Part shown: positions 29,101-36,326 of the stretch, in pieces
How positions within the stretch are numbered: position 1 is the stretch's first letter
Layout of the letters: every line of letters starts with the position of its first letter
Assembly (NCBI RefSeq): GCF_005116505.1
Contig: NZ_SWBR01000002.1
Coordinates: forward strand, 314 to 64,313
DNA length: 64,000 nucleotides
Direction of reading: 5' to 3'
Origin: Pedobacter polaris
Lineage (GTDB): Bacteria; Bacteroidota; Bacteroidia; Sphingobacteriales; Sphingobacteriaceae
Made by a program: the position numbers and the translations under genes
The notes under the pieces: model-generated
What the model was told of the DNA's origin: nothing
Seen by the model: the letters and a program-made list of their open reading frames with translations, nothing else
Database searches by the model: none

Positions 29101-32100
29101 CGTATATGGAACTGCTTTAACAGCTACCCAATTGAATGCAACTGCAGAGGGGACACTGACCTATACACCGGCACTTGGAACGGTGTTGGGTGCAGGAGCC
29201 CAGACATTGAGTGTAACCGCTGCCGCGACTTCGAACTATGAGGCTGCAACGAAAACGGTATCAATTACGGTTGACAAGGCTGCACAAACCATTGCTTGGA
29301 ATGCCCCAGCTAACATCACTTATGGCACCGCACTTTCAGCTACACAGTTGAATGCAACTGCAGAGGGAACATTGACCTATACACCTGCACTTGGAACGGT
29401 ATTGGGTGCGGGAGCACAAACATTGAGTGTAACCGCTGCCTCGACTTCGAACTATGAAGCGGCGACGAAAACGGTCGCTATTACGGTTGATAAAGCTACA
29501 GCTACTATCAGTTTGGCAGGATTGGCCCAGACCTTTGATGGGACTGCAAAGGCTGTAACCGCGACAACAGCTCCTGCAAACCTGACTGGGGTTGCCATCA
29601 CGTATGATGGAGGTACGGCCATTCCGGTCAATGCTGGAACATATGCGGTTGTAGCTAGTTTAACAAATGATAATTATACTGCTGTAAATGCGACCGGCAC
29701 GTTGGTTATATCAAAAGCCGCACAGGTTATTACATGGACTGCCCCAGCTAACATCACCTATGGAACTGCCTTAACAGCTGCCCAATTGAATGCAACTGCA
29801 GAGGGGACACTGACCTATACACCGGCACTTGGAACGGCATTGGGTGCAGGAGCACAGACTTTAAGTGTAACAGCTGCTGCAACTACCAACTATGAAGCTG
29901 CAACCAAAACGGTATCAATTACCGTTGACAAGGCTGCACAAACCATTGTTTGGACTGCCCCAGCTAACATCACTTACGGCACTGCACTTTCAGCAGCACA
30001 GTTAAATGCAACTGCGGAGGGCGCATTGACCTATACGCCGGCGATCGGAACGGTACTTGGTGGGGGAACTCATACATTGAGCGTAACCGCTGCTGCAACT
30101 TCGAACTATGAAGCTGCAACCAAAACGGTATCAATTACGATTGACAAGGCTGCACAGGTTATTGCTTGGAATGTCCCAACTAACATTACCTATGGAACTG
30201 CGTTAAGTGGAACACAGTTGAATGCAACCGCAGATGGGACGTTGATCTATATACCAGCGATAGGCACTATACTTGGTGCTGGTACACAGACCTTATCAGT
30301 AACCGCTGCCTCAACTTCGAACTATGAGGCTGCAACTAAAACGGTCGTTATTACGGTCGATAAGGCAGTACAAACCATTGCTTGGACAACCCCAGCTAAC
30401 ATCACCTATGGAACTGCATTAAGTGGGATACAGTTGAACGCAACCGCAGAGGGGACATTGACCTATACACCTGCCTTAGGTACTATCCTTGGTGGGGGAG
30501 CACAGACATTAAGCGTAACCGCTGTCGCAACTTCGAACTATGAAGCTGCAACCAAAACGGTATCAATTACGGTTGACAAGGCTGTACAAATCATTACCTG
30601 GACTGCCCCAGCTAACATCACCTATGGAACTGCATTAAGTGCAGCACATTTGAATGCAACCGCAGAGGGAACATTGACCTATACACCTGCACTTGGAACA
30701 GTGCTGGGTGCAGGAGCCCAGACATTGAGTGTAACCGCTGCCTCGACTTCAAATTATGAGGCTGCAACCAAAACGGTATCAATTACTGTTGACAAGGCTC
30801 CACAGGTTATTACCTGGTCCGCCCCCGTTAACATCACCTATGGTACTGCATTAAGTGGAACACAGTTGAATGCAACCGCACAAGGCGCACTGACCTATAC
30901 ACCTGCTTTAGGCACTATACTTGGTGCAGGAAGCCATACACTATCCATAACAGCTGCCGCAACTACCAACTATGAAGCAGCAACGAAAACGGTAGTTATG
31001 ACGGTCGACAAGGCAACGGCTACTATTAGTTTGTCTGGACTGGCGCAGACATTTGATGGGACTGCAAAGCCGGTTAGTACAACTACGGTACCGGCTAGCC
31101 TGACTGGAGTTGCCATCACCTACGCTGGAAGTACGGTAGTTCCGACCAATGCTGGAACATATGCAGTGGTAGCCAGCTTAACAAATGATAATTATACTGC
31201 GGTAAATGCGACCGGCACGTTGGTTATATCAAAAGCTGCACAGGTTATTACCTGGACTGCACCATCGAACATCACTTATGGTACCGCACTTTCAGCAACT
31301 CAACTTAACGCAACCGCAGAGGGGACATTGACATATACCCCGGCACTTGGAGCGGTACTGGGTGGGGGAACCCATACATTGAGCGTAACCGCTGCCGCGA
31401 CTTCAAATTATGAGGCTGCAACCAAAACGGTATCAATTACGGTTGACAAAGCTGCACAGACTATTACCTGGACTGCCCCAGCTAACATCACCTATGGTAC
31501 TGCCTTAACAGCTACCCAATTGAATGCAACTGCAGAGGGAACATTGACCTATACGCCTGCACTTGGAACGGTGCTGGGTGCAGGATTACAGACCTTATTG
31601 GTTACCGCTGCTGCAACTTCGAACTATGAAGCTGCAACCAAAACGGTTTCAATTACGGTTGATAAAGCTGCACAGACTATTGTTTGGACTGCCCCAGCTA
31701 ACATCACTTACGGCACTGCACTTTCAGGGGTACAGTTGAATGCAACCGCAGAGGGAACATTGACCTATACACCTGGCTTAGGTACTATCCTTGGTGGGGG
31801 AGCACATACATTAAGCGTAACCGCTGCCGCAACTGCTAACCATGAAGCCGCAACCAAAACGATCGCTATCACTGTTGACAAGGTGGCACAGACGATTGTT
31901 TGGAATTTACCTGCTAATATCACTTACGGCACTGCACTTTCAGGGGTACAGTTGAATGCAACCGCAGATGGGATATTGACATATACACCAGCACTTGGAA
32001 CGGTACTGGGTGGGGGAACCCATACATTAAGCGTAACCGCTGCCACAACTTCGAACTATGAAGCTGCAACCAAAACGGTATCAATTATGGTTGATAAAGC

Positions 32101-34957
32101 CGCACAAACCATTGTTTGGACTGCCCCTGCCAACATCACCTATGGAACTGCCTTAACAGCTACCCAATTGAATGCAACTGCAGAAGGAACATTGACCTAT
32201 ACACCTGCACTTGGGACGGTGCTGGGTGCAGGATTACATACCTTATCTGTTACCGCTGCTGCGACTTCAAATTATGAGGCTGCAACGAAAACGGTAGCTA
32301 TCATGGTCGACAAGGCTGCACAAACCATTGTTTGGACTGCCCCAGCTAACATCACTTACGGCACTGCACTTTCAGCAGTACAGTTAAATGCAACTTCGGA
32401 GGGCGCATTGACCTATACACCTGCCTTAGGTACTATCCTTGGTGGGGGAGCACAGACGTTAAGCGTAACCGCTGCCGCAACTTCGAACTATGAAGCCGCA
32501 ACCAAAACGGTCGCTATCACTGTTGATAAAGCTACACAGACAATTGTTTGGAATGTACCTGCTAATATCACTTACGGCACTGCACTTTCAGCGGTACAGT
32601 TGAATGCAGCCGCAGATGGGACGTTGACCTATACACCAGCGATAGGTACTATACTTGGTGCAGGGTTACAGACCTTATCGGTAACTGCTGCCTCAACTTC
32701 GAACTATGAGGCTGCAACTAAAACGGTCGCTATTACGGTCGATAAGGCAGTACAAACCATTGCTTGGAATACTCCAGCTAACATCACCTATGGAACTGCA
32801 TTAAGTGGGATACAGTTGAACGCAACCGCAGAAGGGACATTGACCTATACACCATCGATAGGTACTATACTTGGTGCAGGATTACATACTTTGTCAGTAA
32901 CTGCTGCCTCGACTTCGAACTATGAAGCGGCAACGAAAACTGTAGCTCTCTCGGTTGACAAGGCGACAGCTACTATAAGTTTGACAGGATTGACGCAGAC
33001 CTTTGACGGGACTGCAAAGGCTGTAACCGCTACAACAACCCCTGCAAACCTGACTGGGGTTGTCATCACCTATGATGGAAGTACGACTATTCCGACCAAT
33101 GCCGGGACATATGCAGTTGTAGCTAGTTTAACAAATGATAATTATACTGCGATAAATGCGACCGGGACGTTGGTGATCGGAAAGGTTACCCAGACAATTA
33201 CGTTTGCTCCATTGCCTAACAAAACGTTTGGCGATTTCAATTTCAATTTAACCTCTACTGGCGGGGCGTCTGGAAATGCCGTTAGCTATACCAGTTCCAA
33301 TCCGCTCGTAGCAAAGGTTTCTGGAAATACTGTAACCATTGTTGGTGCTGGAACGACCACAATTACGGCAAATCAGGCTGGTAATATTGACTATGCTGCA
33401 GCATCAAATGTTGATCAAGTATTAACGGTGCTTCAAAAACCGGTAACAGGAGCCTTTACTGCTGCCAATAAAATCTATGATGGTACCGTTTCAGCAATAA
33501 TTACAACAAGATCGCTTATTGGAGTACTCAGTACTGATATGGGCAATGTTACGCTAATAGGAGGGACTGCAATTTTTGATAATATCCAATCGGGAACTGC
33601 AAAAACCGTAACTTCAACGGGTATGACTTTAGCAGGTATAGGAGCAAGTAATTATCAACTATCATCTGTTTCTGTAGCTATAGCAGACATCAGTTCCAAA
33701 CAAATTACGGTTACAGCAGATGCAAAAACCAAAACATATGGCGATGCTGATCCTGTTTTAACCTATACGGTTCCTGCGGGTTCGTTGATTGGAACTGATG
33801 CAATTACAGGTGCATTAACAAGGGCAACTGGTAATGGAGCTGGAATCTATGCCATCAACATAGGAACTATAACAGCGGGTAGCAATTATGCCATCAATTA
33901 TATTCCCGCTAATTTTACCATCTCTCAGAAAGTGTTAACGATTACTGCTGATAATCAATCGAGGTTATTCAATACGGTCAATCCGACACTTACGGCAACC
34001 TACAATGGTTTTGTAGGTGCAGAGCATGTGGCAACGTTAACAACTTTGCCAATACTTACCACTACTGCAGTAATTTCATCGCCAGTTGGCAATTATCCGA
34101 TTATTGTTAGTGGAGCAGCGGCTACCAACTATAGTTTTAACTACGTAAATGGCACGTTAACTATCATCAACAATACACAATCGATTACTTTTGCTGCATT
34201 GGGTGATAAACTGTCAACTGATGCTATTTTCACATTGAATGCGACATCAAGTGCAGGGTTAACCATCACTTATACAAGTAACGACCCAACTATTGCGAGA
34301 ATTGTTAACGGTAACCAAGTTGAAATCTTAAAAGCCGGAACAGTGAATATAACGGCAAGCCAGTTTGGAGATGCAAATTATGCAGCAGCAGTGCCGGTGA
34401 TACAGTCACTTCGCATATTGGATAACCCAGTTCCAGTAATTGCCATCACAAGCGATCTTGGCACTAGTATCAGCAAGGGAGAAACAGCGAAGCTAACGGC
34501 CACAGGTGCCACTACTTATGTATGGAGCAATGCAAATGGGGTTATTGGCGCACAGAACACAGCGGTACTTACTGTTAGGCCCTTGGTAAATACTATTTAT
34601 ACGGTTACCGGAGCTAATCAGTTCGGAAGAACTAGCACGCAAACTATTGCCCTTACGGTAAAGGAAGATCTTCAATCAGTAGTAATAGCACCATCGGCAA
34701 CTAATATTATTTCTCCCAATGGCGATGGTGTGAACGATTTCTTCACCGTGAAGAACATTGATGCCTATCCGAACAATACAATGACCATTTTTGACCGTGG
34801 AGGTAAAACATTGTACAAAGTGAAGAGCTATCAAAATGATTGGGATGGAAAAATTAACGGATTGGCATTGGAAGAAGGCACTTACTACTATATTGTCGAA
34901 TTTGGCGATGGAAAGACCAACGCCAAGAAAGGTTTTATAACAATAGTGAAAGAATAG
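20159..34957 (+). CDS. Giant secreted repeat protein (adhesin-like) with T9SS type B C-terminus
   Basis: 4,932 residues. Order: signal peptide (1-24); a G8-like or beta-helix start (about 28-170, Trp-Ser-Gly-Gly-Val-Val-Pro); an FN3-like unit (about 205-300); five FN3 domains (about 305-760); a cadherin-like unit (about 765-885); four 138-residue repeats (886-1437); a putative-Ig and Cadherin-like Beta-sandwich stretch (to about 1860); two Big_2-like units (about 1865-2028); 32 MBG-like repeats (2029-4342); further Big_2, YDG and MBG-type units (to about 4760); an Ig-like unit; and a gliding-motility C-terminal domain (about 4848-4932, Ser-Pro-Asn-Gly-Asp-Gly-Val-Asn-Asp). The last domain targets T9SS export, and a PorP/SprF gene follows 23 bp later. 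The long Thr/Ala-rich rod suggests surface adhesion; the ligand is unknown. Confidence 0.9.
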   Translation: MKRLLQRILFTILFISVFSSMASAVVIIATVNNGDFRTGSTWSGGVVPTTGDIAIIPSGITVVFTTAYGNGGNDDWFQPAIYIYGTLKFISAQNGAVYSLMAPQLRNAANLYVFLGGTILDNQFPNAFYLRNDLSIYNYAGSSWTIVSTATPPWTTTEFSVSPENTPVNFVPPVPGTVTGRIPVNANNPNNFIVHNSNAPPVIVPVAVTNTATSVSSSSATFNGALYSTSVATSGILFRYSTASNLSGSSTINTSTTSLAINAAATSLTAGPTLLGGTTYYYRLEGTNSAGTAVGETQSFLTLPSTPATPTVSANGANGYTLNWSAVTGAASYRLDIATDNGFTSILGSYNNLTVNSTSQAITGLTANTTYYFRLRAVNATGTSSNSTTGSQITTPVAPSTPTASVIGSGGFTISWSTVTGATSYRLDVATDNGFAAILGSYNDLTVNATSQVVTGLTANTTYYYRIRAVNAGGAGASSTAGNQLTLTANPTIPIASTITTTGFTVSWTAVTGATSYRLDVATDNGFASILGSYNDLTVAGTSQSVSALSAGTTYYFRVRALNSAGTSGNSTTASQITLPTTPSTPTASVITATGFTANWTAVTGAASYQLDVSTVNNFASFVSGYNNLSVTGTSQSITGLTEGTTYYYRVRAVNAAGNSAYSTVSSVITLPATPTTPTASGVTTSGFTVNWSAVTGAASYRLDVSTDGFSSNVVGYSDLTVNTTSQAVTGLASGNYSFRVRAVNASGASANSPVGTQSLNSPPVIGGMAAGQAVTDKTTVLPFSTVTITDAETAQTQSISVTLDVAAKGSFTTLNGFTNAGSGIYTYSGNAANAQTAIRGLVFTPTPNRVAVGSTETTTFTISVNDGVASAVTNNTTTVVSTSINDAPVLATGSTLTYTENAAATAINTGITVSDLDHATLPSASVSISGNYQNGQDLLSFTNNPATMGNVLGSFNTTTGVMTLTSSGNTATLAQWQSALRAVLYSNSSETPSTLARTVDFTVSDGSLNSNTVTSTINITAVNDAPVLAGSATVNYTENAAALAINSNITVSDVDHATLSTAVVSITGNFSNGQDVLSFTNNPATMGNVLGSFNTTTGVMTLTSSGSTATLAQWQSVLRAVLYSNSSETPSTLARTVGFLISDGAVNSNTITSTINISATNDAPVLSTGSTLTYSENAAATAINTGITVSDLDHTALSSASVSISGNYQNGQDLLSFTNNPATMGNVLGSFNTTTGVMTLTSSGNTATLAQWQSALRAVLYSNSSETPSTLARTVDFLVSDGAVNSNTITSTINITAVNDAPVLAGSATVNYTENAAAIAINNSIAVSDVDHAALSTAVVSITGNFSNGQDVLSFTNNPATMGNVLGSFNTTTGVMTLTSSGSTATLAQWQLALRAVLYANSSDNPSVLPRTISYVINDGETNSNIIASTINITAVNDLPTVANIILPQLATATFTFNFAFAANTFNDIDNSLTYTARLVGGTSLPTWLTFTNATRSFSGTPNGSDVGMLAIEVIANDGTATIATNFNLMVDPANRNITSATYNGISGILTVTGTYFKANTGGADINLSKFTITGEGGATHVLTSPNVEITNATTFSVSVNTGDKTALAAIFTKNGTLSRNGTTYNIAAAADWITAAPGFADLTGKPITVSDVTEIPVPLITAPTGITPYAATINGTIDPKLGNITAGAFVVSKNADLSNPISVPAFSPVNTSITSSMPATAVSTSLTGLTTNTTYYYQLSATNSSGEGKSAIQSFATLPSLNAYLANLTVDNGVVLDPTFTRTGISYTAAVSNAINSLKVTPTLEETTASIKVNTATVTNATASSAIALAVGLNTITTVVTAEDLSTTKTYTIAINRRAAQTITFAATASTTYGTADFDPGAASTNTGIAIAYSSSDTNVATIVAGKIHIVAPGTVTILANQAGDVNHDAASTVSQTLTINKASQVISFAALVNKTYNDIPFNLNATGGGSNNSLTYVSSNTNVATIIGNEVTIVGAGTTTITASQAGNSNYLAAVDVTQSLVVNKAAATFSLAGLTQTFDGTAKAVTATTAPANLTGVAITYDGSTTIPVNAGTYAVVASLTNDNYTAVNATGALVVGKAAQVITWTAPSNITYGTTLSATQLNATAEGTLTYTPALGTVLGGGAQTLSVTAAATTNYEAATKTVSITVDKAAQVITWTAPANIVYGTALTATQLNATAEGTLTYTPALGTILGGGAQTLIVTAAATSNYEAATKTVSITVDKAAQVITWTAPTNITYGTALSSTQLNATADGTLTYTPALGTILGGGAQTLSVTAAATSNYEAATKTVSITVDKAAQVITWTAPANITYGTALSAAHLNATADGTLTYTPALGTVLGGGTHTLSVTAAATSNYEAATKTVSITVDKAAQVITWTAPANITYGTALSAAHLNATAEGTLTYTPALGTVLGAGAQTLSVTAASTSNYEVATKTVAITVDKAAQTIVWTAPANITYGTALSATQLNATAEGTLTYIPALGTVLGGGTHTLSVTAAATSNYEAATKTVVITVDKAAAIISLAGLAQTFDGTAKPVSATTAPASLTGVAITYDGSTTIPTNAGTYAVVASLTNDNYTAINATGTLVISKAAQVITWTAPANITYGTALTATQLNATAEGTLTYTPALGTILGGEAHTLSVTAAATANHEAATKTIAITVDKAAQTIVWNLPANITYGTALSGVQLNATAEGTLTYTPALGTVLGAGLHTLSVTAAATSNYEAATKTVAIMVDKAAQTIVWTAPANITYGTALSAAQLNATAEGALTYTPALGTILGGGAQTLSVTAAATSNYEAATKTVAITVDKATQTIVWNVPANITYGTALSATQLNATAEGTLTYTPALGTVLGAGAQTLSVTAATTSNYEAATKTVSITVDKAAQVITWTAPANITYGTALSGIQLNATAEGTLTYTPALGTALGAGTQTLSVTAAATSNYESATRTVSITVDKAAQTIAWTAPANIVYGTALTATQLNATAEGTLTYTPALGTVLGAGAQTLSVTAAATSNYEAATKTVSITVDKAAQTIAWNAPANITYGTALSATQLNATAEGTLTYTPALGTVLGAGAQTLSVTAASTSNYEAATKTVAITVDKATATISLAGLAQTFDGTAKAVTATTAPANLTGVAITYDGGTAIPVNAGTYAVVASLTNDNYTAVNATGTLVISKAAQVITWTAPANITYGTALTAAQLNATAEGTLTYTPALGTALGAGAQTLSVTAAATTNYEAATKTVSITVDKAAQTIVWTAPANITYGTALSAAQLNATAEGALTYTPAIGTVLGGGTHTLSVTAAATSNYEAATKTVSITIDKAAQVIAWNVPTNITYGTALSGTQLNATADGTLIYIPAIGTILGAGTQTLSVTAASTSNYEAATKTVVITVDKAVQTIAWTTPANITYGTALSGIQLNATAEGTLTYTPALGTILGGGAQTLSVTAVATSNYEAATKTVSITVDKAVQIITWTAPANITYGTALSAAHLNATAEGTLTYTPALGTVLGAGAQTLSVTAASTSNYEAATKTVSITVDKAPQVITWSAPVNITYGTALSGTQLNATAQGALTYTPALGTILGAGSHTLSITAAATTNYEAATKTVVMTVDKATATISLSGLAQTFDGTAKPVSTTTVPASLTGVAITYAGSTVVPTNAGTYAVVASLTNDNYTAVNATGTLVISKAAQVITWTAPSNITYGTALSATQLNATAEGTLTYTPALGAVLGGGTHTLSVTAAATSNYEAATKTVSITVDKAAQTITWTAPANITYGTALTATQLNATAEGTLTYTPALGTVLGAGLQTLLVTAAATSNYEAATKTVSITVDKAAQTIVWTAPANITYGTALSGVQLNATAEGTLTYTPGLGTILGGGAHTLSVTAAATANHEAATKTIAITVDKVAQTIVWNLPANITYGTALSGVQLNATADGILTYTPALGTVLGGGTHTLSVTAATTSNYEAATKTVSIMVDKAAQTIVWTAPANITYGTALTATQLNATAEGTLTYTPALGTVLGAGLHTLSVTAAATSNYEAATKTVAIMVDKAAQTIVWTAPANITYGTALSAVQLNATSEGALTYTPALGTILGGGAQTLSVTAAATSNYEAATKTVAITVDKATQTIVWNVPANITYGTALSAVQLNAAADGTLTYTPAIGTILGAGLQTLSVTAASTSNYEAATKTVAITVDKAVQTIAWNTPANITYGTALSGIQLNATAEGTLTYTPSIGTILGAGLHTLSVTAASTSNYEAATKTVALSVDKATATISLTGLTQTFDGTAKAVTATTTPANLTGVVITYDGSTTIPTNAGTYAVVASLTNDNYTAINATGTLVIGKVTQTITFAPLPNKTFGDFNFNLTSTGGASGNAVSYTSSNPLVAKVSGNTVTIVGAGTTTITANQAGNIDYAAASNVDQVLTVLQKPVTGAFTAANKIYDGTVSAIITTRSLIGVLSTDMGNVTLIGGTAIFDNIQSGTAKTVTSTGMTLAGIGASNYQLSSVSVAIADISSKQITVTADAKTKTYGDADPVLTYTVPAGSLIGTDAITGALTRATGNGAGIYAINIGTITAGSNYAINYIPANFTISQKVLTITADNQSRLFNTVNPTLTATYNGFVGAEHVATLTTLPILTTTAVISSPVGNYPIIVSGAAATNYSFNYVNGTLTIINNTQSITFAALGDKLSTDAIFTLNATSSAGLTITYTSNDPTIARIVNGNQVEILKAGTVNITASQFGDANYAAAVPVIQSLRILDNPVPVIAITSDLGTSISKGETAKLTATGATTYVWSNANGVIGAQNTAVLTVRPLVNTIYTVTGANQFGRTSTQTIALTVKEDLQSVVIAPSATNIISPNGDGVNDFFTVKNIDAYPNNTMTIFDRGGKTLYKVKSYQNDWDGKINGLALEEGTYYYIVEFGDGKTNAKKGFITIVKE
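21070..22440 (+). repeat. Five tandem FN3 domains within the adhesin gene
   Basis: Five units of about 90 residues share the core Trp-x-Ala-Val-Thr-Gly-Ala-x-Ser-Tyr-x-Leu-Asp-Val and the strand Thr-Tyr-Tyr-Phe-Arg-Val-Arg-Ala-Val-Asn. They are clearly homologous but more diverged in DNA than the downstream MBG-like repeats. Confidence 0.8.
22814..24469 (+). repeat. Four exact-length 414-bp tandem repeats in the adhesin gene
   Basis: The Asn-Asp-Ala-Pro-Val-Leu start recurs at 22814, 23228, 23642 and 24056, each 414 bp (138 residues) apart; the fifth, degenerate Asn-Asp start is at 24470. Repeats 1 and 3 resemble each other more than 2 and 4 (for example Gly-Ser-Thr-Leu-Thr-Tyr against Gly-Ser-Ala-Thr-Val-Asn-Tyr). 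This points to duplication of an 828-bp pair. Confidence 0.9.
26243..33184 (+). repeat. MBG-like repeat array: 27 units of 216 bp and 5 of 222 bp
   Basis: A-type units (72 residues, Ile-Thr-Trp-Thr-Ala-Pro-Ala-Asn-Ile-Thr-Tyr-Gly-Thr core) and B-type units (74 residues, Gln-Thr-Phe-Asp-Gly-Thr-Ala-Lys core) alternate as B A6 B A7 B A6 B A8 B. B units start at 26243, 27761, 29495, 31013 and 32963. Every boundary checked fell exactly in register, so no indels have been kept. The 27 and 5 units sum to 6,942 bp, which is the full length of the array. Confidence 0.92.
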
Positions 34958-34980
34958 CAATTAGAATAACGGACCAATTA

Positions 34981-35859
34981 ATGAAAATATATATATTACT
35001 TGTGGTAGGATTGATGACAGGGTTTGTTGCAAATGCACAGCTAATGCCGCTGGGGGCAACGTTCTACTTTAACCAATACCTTGGTAATCCAGCCATGGCA
35101 GGTTTGAACGAGGGGCTTCACTTGAACGCCGGACTCAACCAGCAATGGAGTGCAGTTCCAGGATCTCCATCTGCCCAGTACATCACAGTTGATAGGAGAT
35201 CGAACAAGGTTGGCCTTGGCCTAAGCCTGTATGCCGACAAGGCTGGGTTACTTAAGCGTACTCGGGTAGTGGGCAGCTATGCTTACCATCTTCCGCTCAA
35301 TGCAAAAAACGATCAATTGCACTTCGGGATTTCCCTTGGTGCACTTTCAGAAAGATTGGCAACCGAAGAGATTAACGGCTCGATATCCGACATCGCTGCT
35401 CAGCGCTTCAACGAACGGGACGCGGTACTGGATGGCGATTTTGGAATGGCCTATACCACAGGAAAAATAACCATTCAGGGAGCGATTCCAAACCTTAAAA
35501 ATTTCTTGAAAAAGGAACAATACAACACGGCCAATTGGAATACTTTCTATACGGCAGTGAGCTATAAGTTTATGACGGATAGTACAACGAGGGCATTTAT
35601 GATAGAACCTAAATTGAGCTTTAGAGGAGTGAGGGGCTATGAAGACGTAATTGATGCTGGAGTGAATGTTGCAACGGCATCAAATAAATTTTACGCTTCC
35701 AGTATATACCATAGTACCAAGAGCATTTCTTTTGGAATGGGCTTCAACTACAACAATTTTGCCATTCTGGGGATGTATACTTCGGGTACTTCGGCTTTGA
35801 AAAACTATTCGAGTGGGAACTTTGAAATAGGATTAGTATATAGTTTTAAAAAGAATTAA
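34981..35859 (+). CDS. PorP/SprF family T9SS-associated membrane protein
   Basis: 292 residues. Signal peptide to about residue 19 (Val-Ala-Asn-Ala-Gln). The mature start is typical of the family: Ala-Thr-Phe-Tyr-Phe-Asn-Gln-Tyr-Leu-Gly-Asn-Pro-Ala-Met-Ala-Gly, followed by Gln-Gln-Trp. Alternating hydrophobic strands run to the end (Gly-Leu-Val-Tyr-Ser-Phe), as in a 14-stranded barrel of about 300 residues. PorP/SprF proteins bind or anchor type B T9SS substrates and are commonly encoded just after them. The 23-bp gap from the giant adhesin makes this its dedicated partner. Confidence 0.9.
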   Translation: MKIYILLVVGLMTGFVANAQLMPLGATFYFNQYLGNPAMAGLNEGLHLNAGLNQQWSAVPGSPSAQYITVDRRSNKVGLGLSLYADKAGLLKRTRVVGSYAYHLPLNAKNDQLHFGISLGALSERLATEEINGSISDIAAQRFNERDAVLDGDFGMAYTTGKITIQGAIPNLKNFLKKEQYNTANWNTFYTAVSYKFMTDSTTRAFMIEPKLSFRGVRGYEDVIDAGVNVATASNKFYASSIYHSTKSISFGMGFNYNNFAILGMYTSGTSALKNYSSGNFEIGLVYSFKKN

Positions 35860-36119
35860 TAGTAGTTTTTTTCACTAATTTCCTAGCAATTTCAACCCAT
35901 ATTTTGTTCGAATTATGTCTGTTTGGGTTTGTTTATACAAGGACGCCTAGGTAATTGCGGTTTAAAAATACGCTACCAACAATAGCAGGGTGTATGAATT
36001 CATCCCAGATATATTCCTGTCTATTCGTTTATATTTCTTTTGTCTGCGATCCCTCAGAATGTAATCAAACATTGTATTAACAAAGTATTAAAAATTTATT
36101 AAAAAAATATGATAAAATA

Positions 36120-36150
36120 TTTGACTAAATCCTTTTAGTGATTATATTTG
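36120..36150 (+). promoter_or_regulatory. Bacteroidetes promoter for the mannan locus
   Basis: TTTG at 36120-36123, a 19-bp spacer and TATATTTG at 36143-36150 match the consensus TTTG-N19-21-TAnnTTTG exactly. It leaves a leader of about 170 nt before the susC ATG at 36327. The rest of the 35860-36326 gap shows no gene. Confidence 0.7.
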
Positions 36151-36326
36151 GTCTATATATGTGTGTACATCTTATAATGTTGATCACATATTAAACAACC
36201 AGATATAAACCAATAGATTAGACGGAAGTCAGAAGTTACGTCCTCAACAACGTACTATCGCGTGGCTTTCCAGTCAATTTTGGTGAATATTATTAAGCAT
36301 TGACCAAACTTAATATATAAACCCGT

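Noticed and set aside
26243..33184. Direct-repeat array as a CRISPR or non-coding satellite
   Set aside because: Units are 216 and 222 bp, all in frame within one 14.8-kb gene, with substitutions spread over the unit and not a repeat-spacer pattern.
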